In this document: one piece after another, positions 1 through 8,759 of the stretch | Layout: each line of letters begins with the position of its first letter | How positions within the stretch are numbered: the stretch's first letter is position 1 | NCBI GenBank assembly: GCA_000467715.1 | Contig: AJFK01000435.1 | Coordinates: 1-64,000 of the forward strand | Direction of reading: 5' to 3' | From: Hysterium pulicare CBS 123377 | Taxonomy: Eukaryota; Ascomycota; Dothideomycetes; Hysteriales; Hysteriaceae | DNA: 64,000 nt | Made by a program: the position numbers and the translations under genes | The notes under the pieces: generated by a model | Told to the model about the DNA's origin: nothing | What the model saw: only the letters and a program-made list of their open reading frames with translations | Databases searched by the model: none

Positions 1-1
1 G

Positions 2-358
2 GATCGTTGTTCTACTGGAGATCTCGCGCAGACTTTACATTAAACGACGTCGAATCTACTCTGCATGCCAATCACAACACAAATAAGCTTAAAAGGACAT
101 GGAGGGCAAGAAGAATGCTATGGAAAGGGTGGCAAACTAGAGCGAATAATAGAGAAGAAGGCTAATCGACCTACTTAGAGGGATATCTGGGACTGCAATG
201 AGGGCTGTTAATAGAAGATTCTTTACTGCCTTTAAGTTGCAAGGGACTGTACTAAGTAGTTATGAATATTGAAACACATTGACCAGCGATCGCTGGTCAA
301 TCTAACTACTTGTTCAGGAATCAGAAAGATAAATTATACCGTCAGTAGAACAACGATC
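2..358. repeat. Candidate small inverted-repeat element (MITE-like), left edge of window
   Basis: A 16-bp inverted repeat bounds this stretch: GATCGTTGTTCTACTG at 2-17 and its exact reverse complement at 343-358. Inside, 278-301 is a perfect 24-bp palindrome (each half reads ATTGACCAGCGA). It is flanked by a further inverted pair, AAGTAGTTA at 254-262 and TAACTACTT at 303-311, so the right part could fold into a long hairpin. No coding potential is seen. A target-site duplication cannot be tested because the left flank lies outside the window. A non-autonomous DNA element is one reading; a chance palindrome-rich intergenic stretch is the other. Confidence 0.35.
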
Positions 359-383
359 TTCCGGGCAGTCTATACCTAATCCA

Positions 384-470
384 AGGGGGGTGAATGTATT
401 GAAAAGGGAGGGGTGGATGCATTGATTCAGGGCGGGTGTACGCATTTAAAAGGGGGGTGGATTTATCAAG
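384..470. repeat. Degenerate G-rich tandem repeat, four copies of about 22 bp
   Basis: Four consecutive units (384-404, 405-428, 429-450, 451-470) share the pattern AGGG-GGGTG-ATG-ATT-AA, each opening with a G tract. The repeat lies just beyond the stop codon of the DUF423 gene, so it may fall in that gene's 3' untranslated region or terminator. The G tracts recur about every 22 bp on the plus strand. Confidence 0.5.
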
Positions 471-529
471 CCTCTATACTACCCTGAACCACTCTTACAA
501 TCTCCCCGACTACCATACTCTCTCTTCCC

Positions 530-977
530 TTATTTCCCTAACCTCACCGGCCTCTTCGTGAAAGCCAAAGCAACCCACCCGCCAATCAGACAAAGACCTC
601 CTAGAGGCGTAACCGGACCCATGAATTTGAACCGCTGCGGATCTAAGACGAGTAGGTATATACTTCCACTGAACATTGTCATGCCTGCTGTGAATAGAGA
701 ACCGGCTAGGACGTTTTGGGGGGCGGCGATGGAGGTGATGAGGAGGACGACGCTGTGGAGAGCCTGTATATCCGAAGAATGGGTTATTAGCTTGGATTGG
801 AGAGGAGCTTGGATGGCGATTGCGGAGCGACCTCACCTGATAGTGAGCTGCCGTAGACCAATTGGCGATGCGGGCGGGATCTGCTATCCTTTTCTTCAGG
901 CCATGAGCTCCGAATGCACCAAAGGCGACGGAGGAGGCTCCGTAGAGAGCACCGAGAGTCCAGAATGAAATTGGCAT
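530..977 (-). CDS. DUF423 / TMEM256-like small membrane protein
   Basis: Exons are 837-977 and 530-763 (minus strand), giving 124 residues. The 73-nt intron has donor CAG|GTGAGG and acceptor ATACAG. The N-terminus carries the family signature (start MPISFWTLGALYGASSVAFG, then AFGAHGLKK). After the splice the sequence continues ALHSVVLLIT, AGSLFTAGMTMFSGSIYLL and PVTPLGGLCLIGGWVALAF. These form about four hydrophobic segments, as in bacterial YgdD and eukaryotic TMEM256. The length matches the usual 110-130 residues. Biochemical function is unknown for the family; an integral membrane location is expected. The splice is well supported because only the spliced frame keeps the C-terminal three helices. 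Confidence 0.85.
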
Positions 978-2017
978 TGTGAGGTACGATTGAGTTGTGC
1001 CAAGCTTGAGTGAGCTCCGAGTTGAGTTAATGGAAGTCTCATCCCGGAGCTTGTGTAAAGCTCCCTCTGGCGGAAAAGCTTGGCATGCGCGTGGCTAATA
1101 AGCTTAAGCGGGAGCGGGCCCGTGCGTTGTCGCTTCCGGCCCCGCACTTCCGCACGTTTCCGGTCTGCTCGGGATGCCGAAAAAAGCGTCTGCTCTCAGT
1201 ATAAATACACGTATATATTATTCTTATGCTCACAGATTCTTTAAATCTCTACAAATGGTGAGGTGGCCGAGTTAGTAACCCCTTCTCCCCGGTATTTCGA
1301 TTACTAACCGTGATACAGGTGGTTAAGTATGTAACTTTATCCTTGGAAGTTCGACCCTCTCTAACACCGTGCAGGGCGTTACGTTTAGGTTGTTTTGAAC
1401 ATTCCGATTCCGTAATGGTTATCCGCGTAATGCTCTCCTATTCCTTTATTGAAGTTGACAAACTAACATTGTTCTAGGTGGGTTGTAAGTTAACATCAAC
1501 GCTGTTGATACTTTATCAGTTATTAACTGTATTCTTAGCGAATCCCACCCTCATCAACATTTTTTTTTCAATTTTGCTTTTTGCATTTTGTTAATATTCA
1601 AAGGGAATTTGAGAGGGGGAAGGTTGAGTAGATTAGCTCGCCGAAAATTCACCGACTTTTTTGTTCCTGCTTATCAGGTAATCGTTAGTGGGTTAACGTA
1701 ATCCTGAACTTACCGACAATAAGTATTTTGGGAACTCCAGCTATACCACCTGGGCGTGGTTAAAGAGGACTCGTAAGTCAAATAACGGCCACACAAATGC
1801 TGAATGGGGCAGTGACCGAATATCAGGGGTTTCCGCGCCTACATCAAAACCATGAAAACAAGACCCACTGCATCCAACGAACGGATATAGCTTCTTTTCG
1901 GCTTCTTTACACCCATTTCCTCGGGTCTATGAACTAAATCCAGAACCCACTGCACAACAAGGGGATCAAACAAATCAGTTACTCGTCTCCGACTACCGAT
2001 TTTACACATCCAGCATA
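978..2017. other. Intergenic region upstream of DUF423 and of the 103-aa ORF
   Basis: No convincing gene. It should hold the promoters of the two flanking divergent genes. A tRNA-like stretch at 1257-1368 is listed separately. A T-rich tract lies near 1560-1590. Confidence 0.5.
1257..1368 (+). other. tRNA-like relic (serine/leucine type?)
   Basis: The start GGTGAGGTGGCCGAGT resembles the acceptor and D-arm start of class II tRNAs. Later GGTTAAG (1321) resembles the D-loop end, GTTCGACC (1349-1356) a T-loop, and CTAACACC (1361-1368) an acceptor 3' strand. However, only GGTG pairs cleanly with CACC, the D-arm halves are separated by about 50 nt, and no anticodon stem can be drawn. A degraded tRNA or chance similarity fits better than a working gene. 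Confidence 0.2.
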
Positions 2018-2329
2018 ATGTCCAATTCTAGCGATCTCCTCCTTTCCGTGCGTCAATATCTCCGCTCTATTTCTCCTCCAGTAACCTCAATACTCATACC
2101 TCACTTCCAGCTCCAATCCTCTCTCCGCAACGCTCTCTCAACGTTCGGTCCCGAGAGCCCCCAATACCTATGCATCAAAGCCATAGTAGACGAGCAAGCT
2201 GGCGCACTCCAAACAAAGCCGCCTCCAAATTCAGAGGGCGTGGGAACCGAGAAGACTCAAAGTGAACGGCCTGAAGCCTCGAACGAGATGCATTCGATAT
2301 TTCAGAATCTGGCGATTAGGCCGAAGTGA
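2018..2329 (+). CDS. Small hypothetical protein (103 aa)
   Basis: A single open frame of 103 residues with no recognised domain. The start lies in an acceptable fungal context (CAGCATAATGTC). Residues 1-65 look like a folded helical piece (SSDLLLSVRQYLRSI, IPHFQLQSSLRNALSTFG, PQYLCIKAIVDEQAGAL). The rest is polar and probably disordered (PPPNSEGVGTEKTQSERPEA) and ends IFQNLAIRPK. Codon use looks coding, with many C-ending codons early. No signal peptide or membrane segment is seen. It could be a lineage-specific protein; function unknown. Confidence 0.5.
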   Translation: MSNSSDLLLSVRQYLRSISPPVTSILIPHFQLQSSLRNALSTFGPESPQYLCIKAIVDEQAGALQTKPPPNSEGVGTEKTQSERPEASNEMHSIFQNLAIRPK

Positions 2330-3014
2330 GGAGGTTTCAAGCGTCAAAGAGAAAAGAGTCGAAAGGAGCAATTGGTGACGAACGTAATGCAATTTATTTG
2401 CTTTGTGGAGAATCCTTCCATCCCACAGTACTATCTGCCGATGAATATCTATCGGCACTCTGTCCTTCGTATGTCATTACGCTTTACAAACGGCGTATGT
2501 GAGAAACCTTGATCATGTTAAAAAAGCGTGGAATAGAGCTGTAAAGAAGAAGAAGAATGATGACGGTCCCGCCAACGAATCAGAGAGAAAAACTCCGCTG
2601 AAATGCAAGATCCTCCAAATCAAAGACCCCTTTAATCCACCCAAAAAAGAATAGTAGATCCGAGTGCTTTCCAAATGAGCGCCCAGTGTTCATTTGATCC
2701 ACCTTCCTGCCCTTTGATCCCTGGTATAGTCCAATCCCTTTCCCTCTAGCTCCCCTAACGCCTGGAATGGATCAGATATGCACCTGCGTAACTCAAAACA
2801 ACATAGCCAACCCGGAATGTTCCAACAGTCTTGACGGTCCGCCAAGAAGGGGATAGATCTATGCCGCCTGTCGCAGCACTTCTTTCCCCGGACGCTGGAA
2901 TCTGAGCAGCATCACTCGCTCAAGACTTTCCTCTTGATGCAAATGCCTGGGAATAACCAACGGCCCATCCTACGGAAAAGTTTGACGCCGTGCAAACCTC
3001 CTTTCCAGGATGTC
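2330..3014. other. Intergenic region, convergent 3' ends
   Basis: It lies between the 103-aa ORF (plus) and the arrestin-like gene (minus), so it should contain both 3' untranslated regions. I see no gene, repeat or RNA in it. Confidence 0.5.
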
Positions 3015-4428
3015 TCACTCGATGAGTGGTTTTCTGACGCCGCCGACCATCGCTATCCCCAGCGCTCGAAGCCCCTCTGGTTCATTCGCTTTTATGATAC
3101 AACTCGCGGGCAACATAGGGTTATCGGGTGAAACGTGGGCAGCGTCTTTTGCTGCTTGCTCTATGGCCTCCATTTCTTCTTTGCAGCCAGCATGGTCGAA
3201 AGGACAGACGACTATTGGTTGTCGGAGGAGAATATCTTTCGCTGCCGACATTTGAGCCTGTAAGATGAGAATGTCAGCCACCAGAACGATTCCCTCAGTA
3301 TTATAATAAGAACTCACCTTTACGGTTAAATAATACTCGATCTTGTATAGCGTGCCGGTCGTTGTAAATCCGCTCACTGCATACATCGGGAATTCCTTCT
3401 TCCCTCTCGGTATTATACCCTCCGAGTCCCGTAGATCTTTCGCTGGAAATACTAAGCCTAGATTCGTAAAATATCCTGCTTCAGGCATTTTGACGCCAAC
3501 AGCCTGCGTGGTTTTTGCTAGTGTTTTCACTTTCCTCGATGGCTCATCCCCTTCATGATTGAATATAATCTCTTCGTCTATACCAACCGTGATCTTTTGT
3601 ATCGTGACCTTTTTCGCCTTCGTTAGCCAGTCCGGATTCGGCGATAGCTTTATGTATACAGAAACCGGGTCCAGAGGACCGTAGGACCACCTCGGCAGCG
3701 ATATCCCTAACGTAACAAGATGATCGGTAACTCGCTCTGCGCTTTCCGGTCGGTTGTACATTCCAAAGGTAGACAATGTATCGTATCTCGATATGGGTAC
3801 TGGGAATGCGTACTTCTTTTGTTCTTGGTGGCCTTGCTGTACCGTCACTACTAATTCGTAGAACGTCTCCGCGGTCCTGCTCGGTAATTGCAAACTCGCT
3901 GGAGGAACCCTCCTAGCTACCTCCTCACCGCCTCTTCCGTAAGGTATGAATATTACAAACGGCAAGTCCATCGAAAGGACACTTTCATATTCCTTTCCTG
4001 CAGGACATCGGAATAATAACATTTCCTTGCCGACGACATCCGTGATCTCTTTTCGTGGCGCAGCCAGATGCTTCTTCGTTATGGATTCGGCAGATGGATG
4101 GATGGTTTCTCGGCGATGGAGGGCTATGGTTACGAGAGAAACAAGAACAGGTGCGCTAACTCCAACTAACGGTCGTACCTCAACTTTTCCTTCTATTCGG
4201 GGCTGGAAGACATTAGCTATATAGTTTGGTCGATAGGTACGGCTACAGCGATCGCAATACACGGCACATTACAGAAGTGTCGTCATGCATGCATGCCGTG
4301 CAGCATATACGAGGAGGCCGGGGAATGGCTATGAGACCGAGTATACATACCAAAGTCGCCGATATTCCTGGGTATCCAACTAAAAAATTACTGTTCGGTG
4401 GTCCTGAGACCCGCACAAAAGCCGTCAT
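3015..4428 (-). CDS. Arrestin-like domain protein
   Basis: Exons 4351-4428, 3318-4202 and 3015-3257 (minus) give 401 residues. Exon 1 encodes MTAFVRVSGPPNSNFLVGYP and joins PRIEGKVEVRP, restoring a typical arrestin N-domain beta strand. The intron between them is 148 nt (GTATGT/TTCCAG). The second intron (3258-3317) is 60 nt, a multiple of three, and has no in-frame stop, so an unspliced reading looks open. I removed it because it has GTGAGT and TTACAG borders and inserts a foreign stretch. The N-domain (about 10-160) and C-domain (about 170-330, YYLTVK near the end) match fungal arrestin-related proteins. These usually link ubiquitin ligases to membrane cargo. No clear PPxY motif is visible, so that role is uncertain. 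Confidence 0.75.
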
Positions 4429-5172
4429 CTTTATCTTAAAGAGACGAGTAGCTCGTCGGCGCTGGCCTGCAGCAATAGAAAGAGCCGCATGGGAGACGAC
4501 TCGAAGTTCTCCTCACACTTCCCCCGCCCGACTCTCTCTAGAAACTATGTCCAACAGCCTCCTGTGTCGATTGATGTAGAGCCTTCTGGTTGGGGATGGT
4601 CGGCGGGGTTGAAAGGTGGTGATGTCGAGACTTGGGAATGCGGAGGATGCAGCGAGGCGAGGTGCAGATTGTCGGGGCGCAAGCAACGTCGTGATCGGGC
4701 GCGCGTTGCGGAAGAGGCGGGGAGTGATTGTTGGCGATGCTGGAGTGAGGTTGGTGTGTGCTTTGCGTAGGGCTGTGGGGGGAATCGTGGGAGGTGCAGC
4801 TCGGTGATAGGACGGTCGAATGAAGGTCTCCCTCTCCAAAGACTGCCGGTCAAATTCGGGCGGCTCGAGGATGATGGCGGGCCGTCGGTCGCAAAGCTCT
4901 GTGAGCGAAGGTGAGGGGGAGTGCTGGGTAGACGTCGTGGGCGAGTCGAGCGGTGTTGGTGAGGCTCCCGGTTGTAGCTGAGAATGCCGTGGTCTCGCCT
5001 TGGAAGCAGCTGCTTTGGAGGTGATTGGAGAAGCGAGCTGGGGTGGGGGCTGAAATGGAGACAGCCAAAATGTCAACCATCGCCAGTTCACTGTCTTACC
5101 ACGAGCGCACCCACATCTACCGACAAGACAGTCCAGTCCTGGAGATGTTGGAGCAGCCAAAGCAAAGCGGCC
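4429..5172. promoter_or_regulatory. Divergent promoter region, arrestin-like gene / CYP10
   Basis: 744 bp, GC-rich in its middle, lies between two head-to-head starts. Long open frames run through it (the largest is 4513-5217 minus), but their low-complexity P/S/T/R composition and position suggest chance opening in GC-rich promoter DNA. No specific regulatory site is identified. Confidence 0.45.
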
Positions 5173-5896
5173 ATGTCTGTCACTGTGAGTCCCAACAATT
5201 CTCCGGCTCCTCCTCACATTGCTTCTTCCGCATCAAAGCTTGTCCAATCCCCCAATCCCCCGACCTCCGAGTTGGCTCTTACCAAACCCCATGCGAAGAT
5301 CCCTCAGCCAGCCATTTTCTTACTGCATCTGGCCCTTCTCTCGTGCCGTCTACGTGGACATTTTCCGCCAGGTTGCCTTAACACGGTCATACTAACTCGC
5401 CGTCTTGCAGCTCCACACTTCCCAAGGTGACCTCAAGATTGAAGTCTTCTGCGAATCCGTCCCACAGACTGCCGAGAACTTCCTCGCTCTCTGCGCCTCT
5501 GATTTCTACAATGGCAGTCCTTTTCACCGCTTGATCCCCAATTTCATGGCTCAGACAGGTAGTCCAACCTCCGATCCAAAGTCCAAGTCATCTACATCTA
5601 TTTACGACACCCCGAACCAGCTATTCGAAGATGAGATCCGACCTGCCCTGAGACACAACGTCAGAGGTATCGTCAGCATGGCCAACAAAGGCCCCAACAC
5701 GAATGGAAGCCAGTTCTTCATCACATTTGCTTCCGCTCCACATCTGGATGGGAAGAACACTGTGTTTGGGAAGGTTATCGAAGGGTTGGATGTTTTGGAT
5801 GACCTAGAAAAGGTGGAGGTGGACAAGAAAGGCAGACCTAAGAACAAAGTGGAGATCAAAAGTGTTACAATTCATGCAAATCCTTTGGCTGGTTAG
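5173..5896 (+). CDS. cyp10: Peptidyl-prolyl cis-trans isomerase, cyclophilin PPIL3 type
   Basis: Exons 5173-5184 and 5411-5896 give 165 residues. The first exon is only 12 nt (MSVT), followed by a 226-nt intron (GTGAGT/TTGCAG). The single cyclophilin domain fills the protein: LHTSQGDLKIEVFC, ENFLALCAS, then FHRLIPNFMAQTG with the catalytic Arg-Phe-Met region, NTNGSQFFITFASAPHLDGK and NTVFGKVIEG. It ends ITIHANP-like (VTIHANPLAG), typical of the PPIL3/Cyp10 branch. That branch is associated with spliceosomes in animals. An insertion with SPTSDPKSKSSTS follows the QTG motif where other members have a short GRGGNS loop. The role in prolyl isomerisation is secure; the splicing link is inference from family. 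Confidence 0.92.
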
Positions 5897-6152
5897 ACTT
5901 TTCTAAGGCCAGTGGTAGGCAGAGACATACTCAACAGATCCCAGAGAGGGGATGGTAGATGGGGGAAGGCAGAGCATCAAGTATGCACTAAAAATGAAGT
6001 AAGGTCCACGGGTAGAAGAAAACGTAGTGGGTGAAACGCGCAAACGTCTATCGACGCATTGTTTGCTGTATGATGGCTGTGATGCATTGGTATATATTTG
6101 CCCAAATTCATAGCCCCAAGAAATGCAATTAGAAAAACTAGCAAACACATCA

Positions 6153-7673
6153 TCATTTGCTTTCGTCGGCATCCACTCCATTAGATGTCACTGCTGCATC
6201 CTCTTCGTATTTCTCTGTCTTTATGTCTTTCAGACCGAGATGTTCTTCTTCCTCATCGGTGCGGTCATACTCCTCCACTTTCATCTGAGAATCTGGCTCT
6301 GGTGCTGTGAAGCTTTGCACATAGCTGCTGGCTAGAGGGTCTTCAAGTATGAGATTGAATTTGACTTCGCCACGGATCCCGGCAGACAGTTGGCTGAAAA
6401 ATGCATCCCACTTCGCTTTGGTCTCAACGTTCATGGAATCTCCTCCGTCGCCAGTATCGAAAATAGACGAACGGAGATCGTCCCGTACTTGAGTAAGGAT
6501 ACCCTCCACTGTGGTGAAACGACCACCTAAAGTTCCCGGCTCGACACTGAGGTTAAGTTCCGGACATTGCATTGCGCAGGATTCGGATTTTAGAATATCT
6601 CTTGAGAGGTCTTCCGCTTTCTCAACGGAGAGTGTGATTCGACGACCTTTTTCTGGTACAGCACCACCGGTCTTAACCTCATTACTACGATACCCGCAAT
6701 GGTCGCATACCGTGCTCATCAAAACTACTTGTTTAAAATGTGGGATGTTGACCATCTTCATGTTAGTCGTGCAAGGTTTGGTACAACCTGGGCAGCTGGC
6801 GGGAAAAGAGTAGACCTGGTTCTCGACGATGTCTTCCTCATCGATATTATTTACACCCGTCTCCGCCGGCATTTGAGGATACATCTCTGTAGCATGGTAT
6901 TCCGGCCGCAATTCTGGCGCAGGTGCCTGCTCATTTGCGTCTCCAAGCCCCAAGGCCTCATTTTGAGCAGCGGACCTAGCGTACTCATGTCTAGCATATT
7001 TCCCTGCCCTGTCCTCGGTCGAAGGTTCGATAGACGAGTTACCGGACGGATCATCTACTGTAATTGTGAACGGTAGTTTTGTGCCGCTCGACATCTCCTT
7101 CAAGGTCTGTATTATTCCTTCGATTTTTTCGTAAACATCTGGTATCAGCTCCTTCCTCTCTGGTTGCTTCTGCTCAAGATCACTGGCAACCATGCTTAGG
7201 ATGCCCTCAACGTTGCTGAATTGGCCTCTCCCCTGTGGTATTTCCAGATCAATATCCTCTACCCGGAAAACGCAGCTGTCGCCTTTCACGATCTGTCGAT
7301 TCAAGTCCTCGACTCGGTCGACCTTAAGGGAGAATTTTACGCCGCGCTGCTGGATTTCGCCGGCAGACTGGATCTCGGAATTCTTGAAGTGGCAATGAGG
7401 ACAGTCGAAAGACATGATGACAATCTCGCGAAAGAATGGGATTCGTGTAAGTAGCAACCGTGTAGTGCCCTTGTGGAGCGAGAAGTTAGATGGTGCATTA
7501 GGACTGCCAAAGGATACAAAATGACATACATCTTCATGACAGTTCATGCACAAGCTCTCGATCTCATCCACGACCTTGGGCTCACCATCGTCGCCGCCTT
7601 CTTGCGCACTCGCTTCCGCTGCTTTTCGCCCCATGTCCTCGAAAAGATCTTGGGCTAGACTCGGCTGGGCCAT
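6153..7673 (-). CDS. ZPR1: Zinc-finger protein ZPR1
   Basis: Exons 7530-7673 and 6153-7469 give 486 residues. The 60-nt intron (GTATGT, with CTAAC branch site, CACAAG end) is a multiple of three without stops. Splicing restores CMNCHED-GTTRLLLTRIPFF, the invariant first ZPR1 finger. Two ZPR1 modules follow each other: C-x2-C (CMNC) with CPHC about 35 residues later, and CPGC with CDHC in the second half. Each is followed by a beta-rich domain (TTVEGILTQVRDDL in the second). The C-terminus is acidic. Known members bind eEF1A as folding or assembly chaperones and shuttle between cytoplasm and nucleus after mitogen or nutrient signals. It is convergent with cyp10, 256 bp apart. Confidence 0.95.
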   Translation of the reverse strand: MAQPSLAQDLFEDMGRKAAEASAQEGGDDGEPKVVDEIESLCMNCHEDVCHFVSFGSPNAPSNFSLHKGTTRLLLTRIPFFREIVIMSFDCPHCHFKNSEIQSAGEIQQRGVKFSLKVDRVEDLNRQIVKGDSCVFRVEDIDLEIPQGRGQFSNVEGILSMVASDLEQKQPERKELIPDVYEKIEGIIQTLKEMSSGTKLPFTITVDDPSGNSSIEPSTEDRAGKYARHEYARSAAQNEALGLGDANEQAPAPELRPEYHATEMYPQMPAETGVNNIDEEDIVENQVYSFPASCPGCTKPCTTNMKMVNIPHFKQVVLMSTVCDHCGYRSNEVKTGGAVPEKGRRITLSVEKAEDLSRDILKSESCAMQCPELNLSVEPGTLGGRFTTVEGILTQVRDDLRSSIFDTGDGGDSMNVETKAKWDAFFSQLSAGIRGEVKFNLILEDPLASSYVQSFTAPEPDSQMKVEEYDRTDEEEEHLGLKDIKTEKYEEDAAVTSNGVDADESK

Positions 7674-7878
7674 GGTGTCGAGTCGGGTTTTGTGAGGAAG
7701 TTGGAAACCGCTTCAGGCAGACGTCGGTATTGAGGGTGAAAAACAGTGTGAATGTTGGCCTCTGGATGACGAAAAGTGCTGCCAAAAGTTTTACGAGCCC
7801 CTCGATTGGTGGGGGAGGCCCGTGCCATCCTTGCCAATTCTCAGCCCTGCCATAATTCACCACGGACAGGTGAACCCC

Positions 7879-8484
7879 TCAGTCGGTCTTCATGAGGTCC
7901 ATGAGATCAAGACCAAAACCACCATTCTGGGAGTTGGAAGGCTGTATTCTGCTCTTGGCTAAAATGGCGTGCAATCCACCTTGCTTCCGAGCTTTGGCTC
8001 GCTTCTTGCTGCTTGCATTTGCCGATTTGGGCGTTGGCGATAGGCCGTCTACGGTCCTTGTATCTACTGCCGGTATTATCTGTACTGCGCGAGACCTCTG
8101 CAGGTGTTTGCTCGGTCTCGTTCTGATGGGTTGTGTAGTTTTTCGGTGGCACCTCAGACATGAATAAACCATGACTTTCGCGGTTTCGATAGAAGGCGTA
8201 TTCTTCCTCCTAGCACCATCTGCACGTCCTTTTGGCTGCAGAGGCTCTTCGACGACTCTGCATGACCAGCCAGGAATCATAAGATTGCCGCATGCGCCAC
8301 ATACCTCGCGCCTATGGGCATCCCACGCTTTTGTGGAAGCTTGGATATCATCGTCCTGCCACTCGAGAACCTTGTCGCGTTGAGTACCGAGGACAGCTGA
8401 CGTAGCGGGGGAGGCAATGGACATAAGCTGTGCAGAATCTTTTAGGAACCTCAGCCTGGCCTGATGAGCACTGATATTGGCCAT
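7879..8484 (-). CDS. RPR2: RNase P / RNase MRP protein subunit (Rpr2/Rpp21/Snm1 family)
   Basis: 201 residues, no intron. An in-frame ATG exists 72 nt upstream, but MANISAHQARLRFLKDSAQL is the usual start of this family, so I chose 8484. A four-cysteine zinc ribbon is visible: CGACGNLMIPGWSC, then YSCLRCHRKT about 45 residues later. A helical N-terminus precedes it. The C-terminal tail has basic KKRAKARK and the fungal end motif GFGLDLMDLMK. Members are nuclear protein subunits of the ribonucleoprotein that trims tRNA 5' leaders (or of RNase MRP). It is head-to-head with DBR1, with 275 bp between the start codons. Confidence 0.85.
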   Translation of the reverse strand: MANISAHQARLRFLKDSAQLMSIASPATSAVLGTQRDKVLEWQDDDIQASTKAWDAHRREVCGACGNLMIPGWSCRVVEEPLQPKGRADGARRKNTPSIETAKVMVYSCLRCHRKTTQPIRTRPSKHLQRSRAVQIIPAVDTRTVDGLSPTPKSANASSKKRAKARKQGGLHAILAKSRIQPSNSQNGGFGLDLMDLMKTD

Positions 8485-8759
8485 CTGTAAATCTGGGAGG
8501 AATGAAGTGAAGTCCAAGGTGAAAACTGTTTGGACGTTGATCATTTCCGGTGACAAAAGTAACTACCGATGTGGTCAAAGCTCGAGATTTCGTCTCGGTT
8601 CCTGTCATGCATTCGTGCCCATTAAATCCTTTTGATGTTCAACTCAAGACGGAAACTACCTCACTTCCTCGAACTCAGTTCAATTCAGCAGAATCACCAA
8701 CGCTCGACCATTTTGTTATTCTCTGTCAGCTCAAGTCCTGCGGAAGGACGCCGGATTGC

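Noticed and set aside
4513-5217. 234-codon minus-strand ORF in the arrestin/CYP10 divergent promoter
   Set aside because: Low-complexity P/S/T/R composition, overlaps CYP10 exon 1 on the other strand, lies exactly in a bidirectional promoter, and GC-rich DNA there opens several frames at once.
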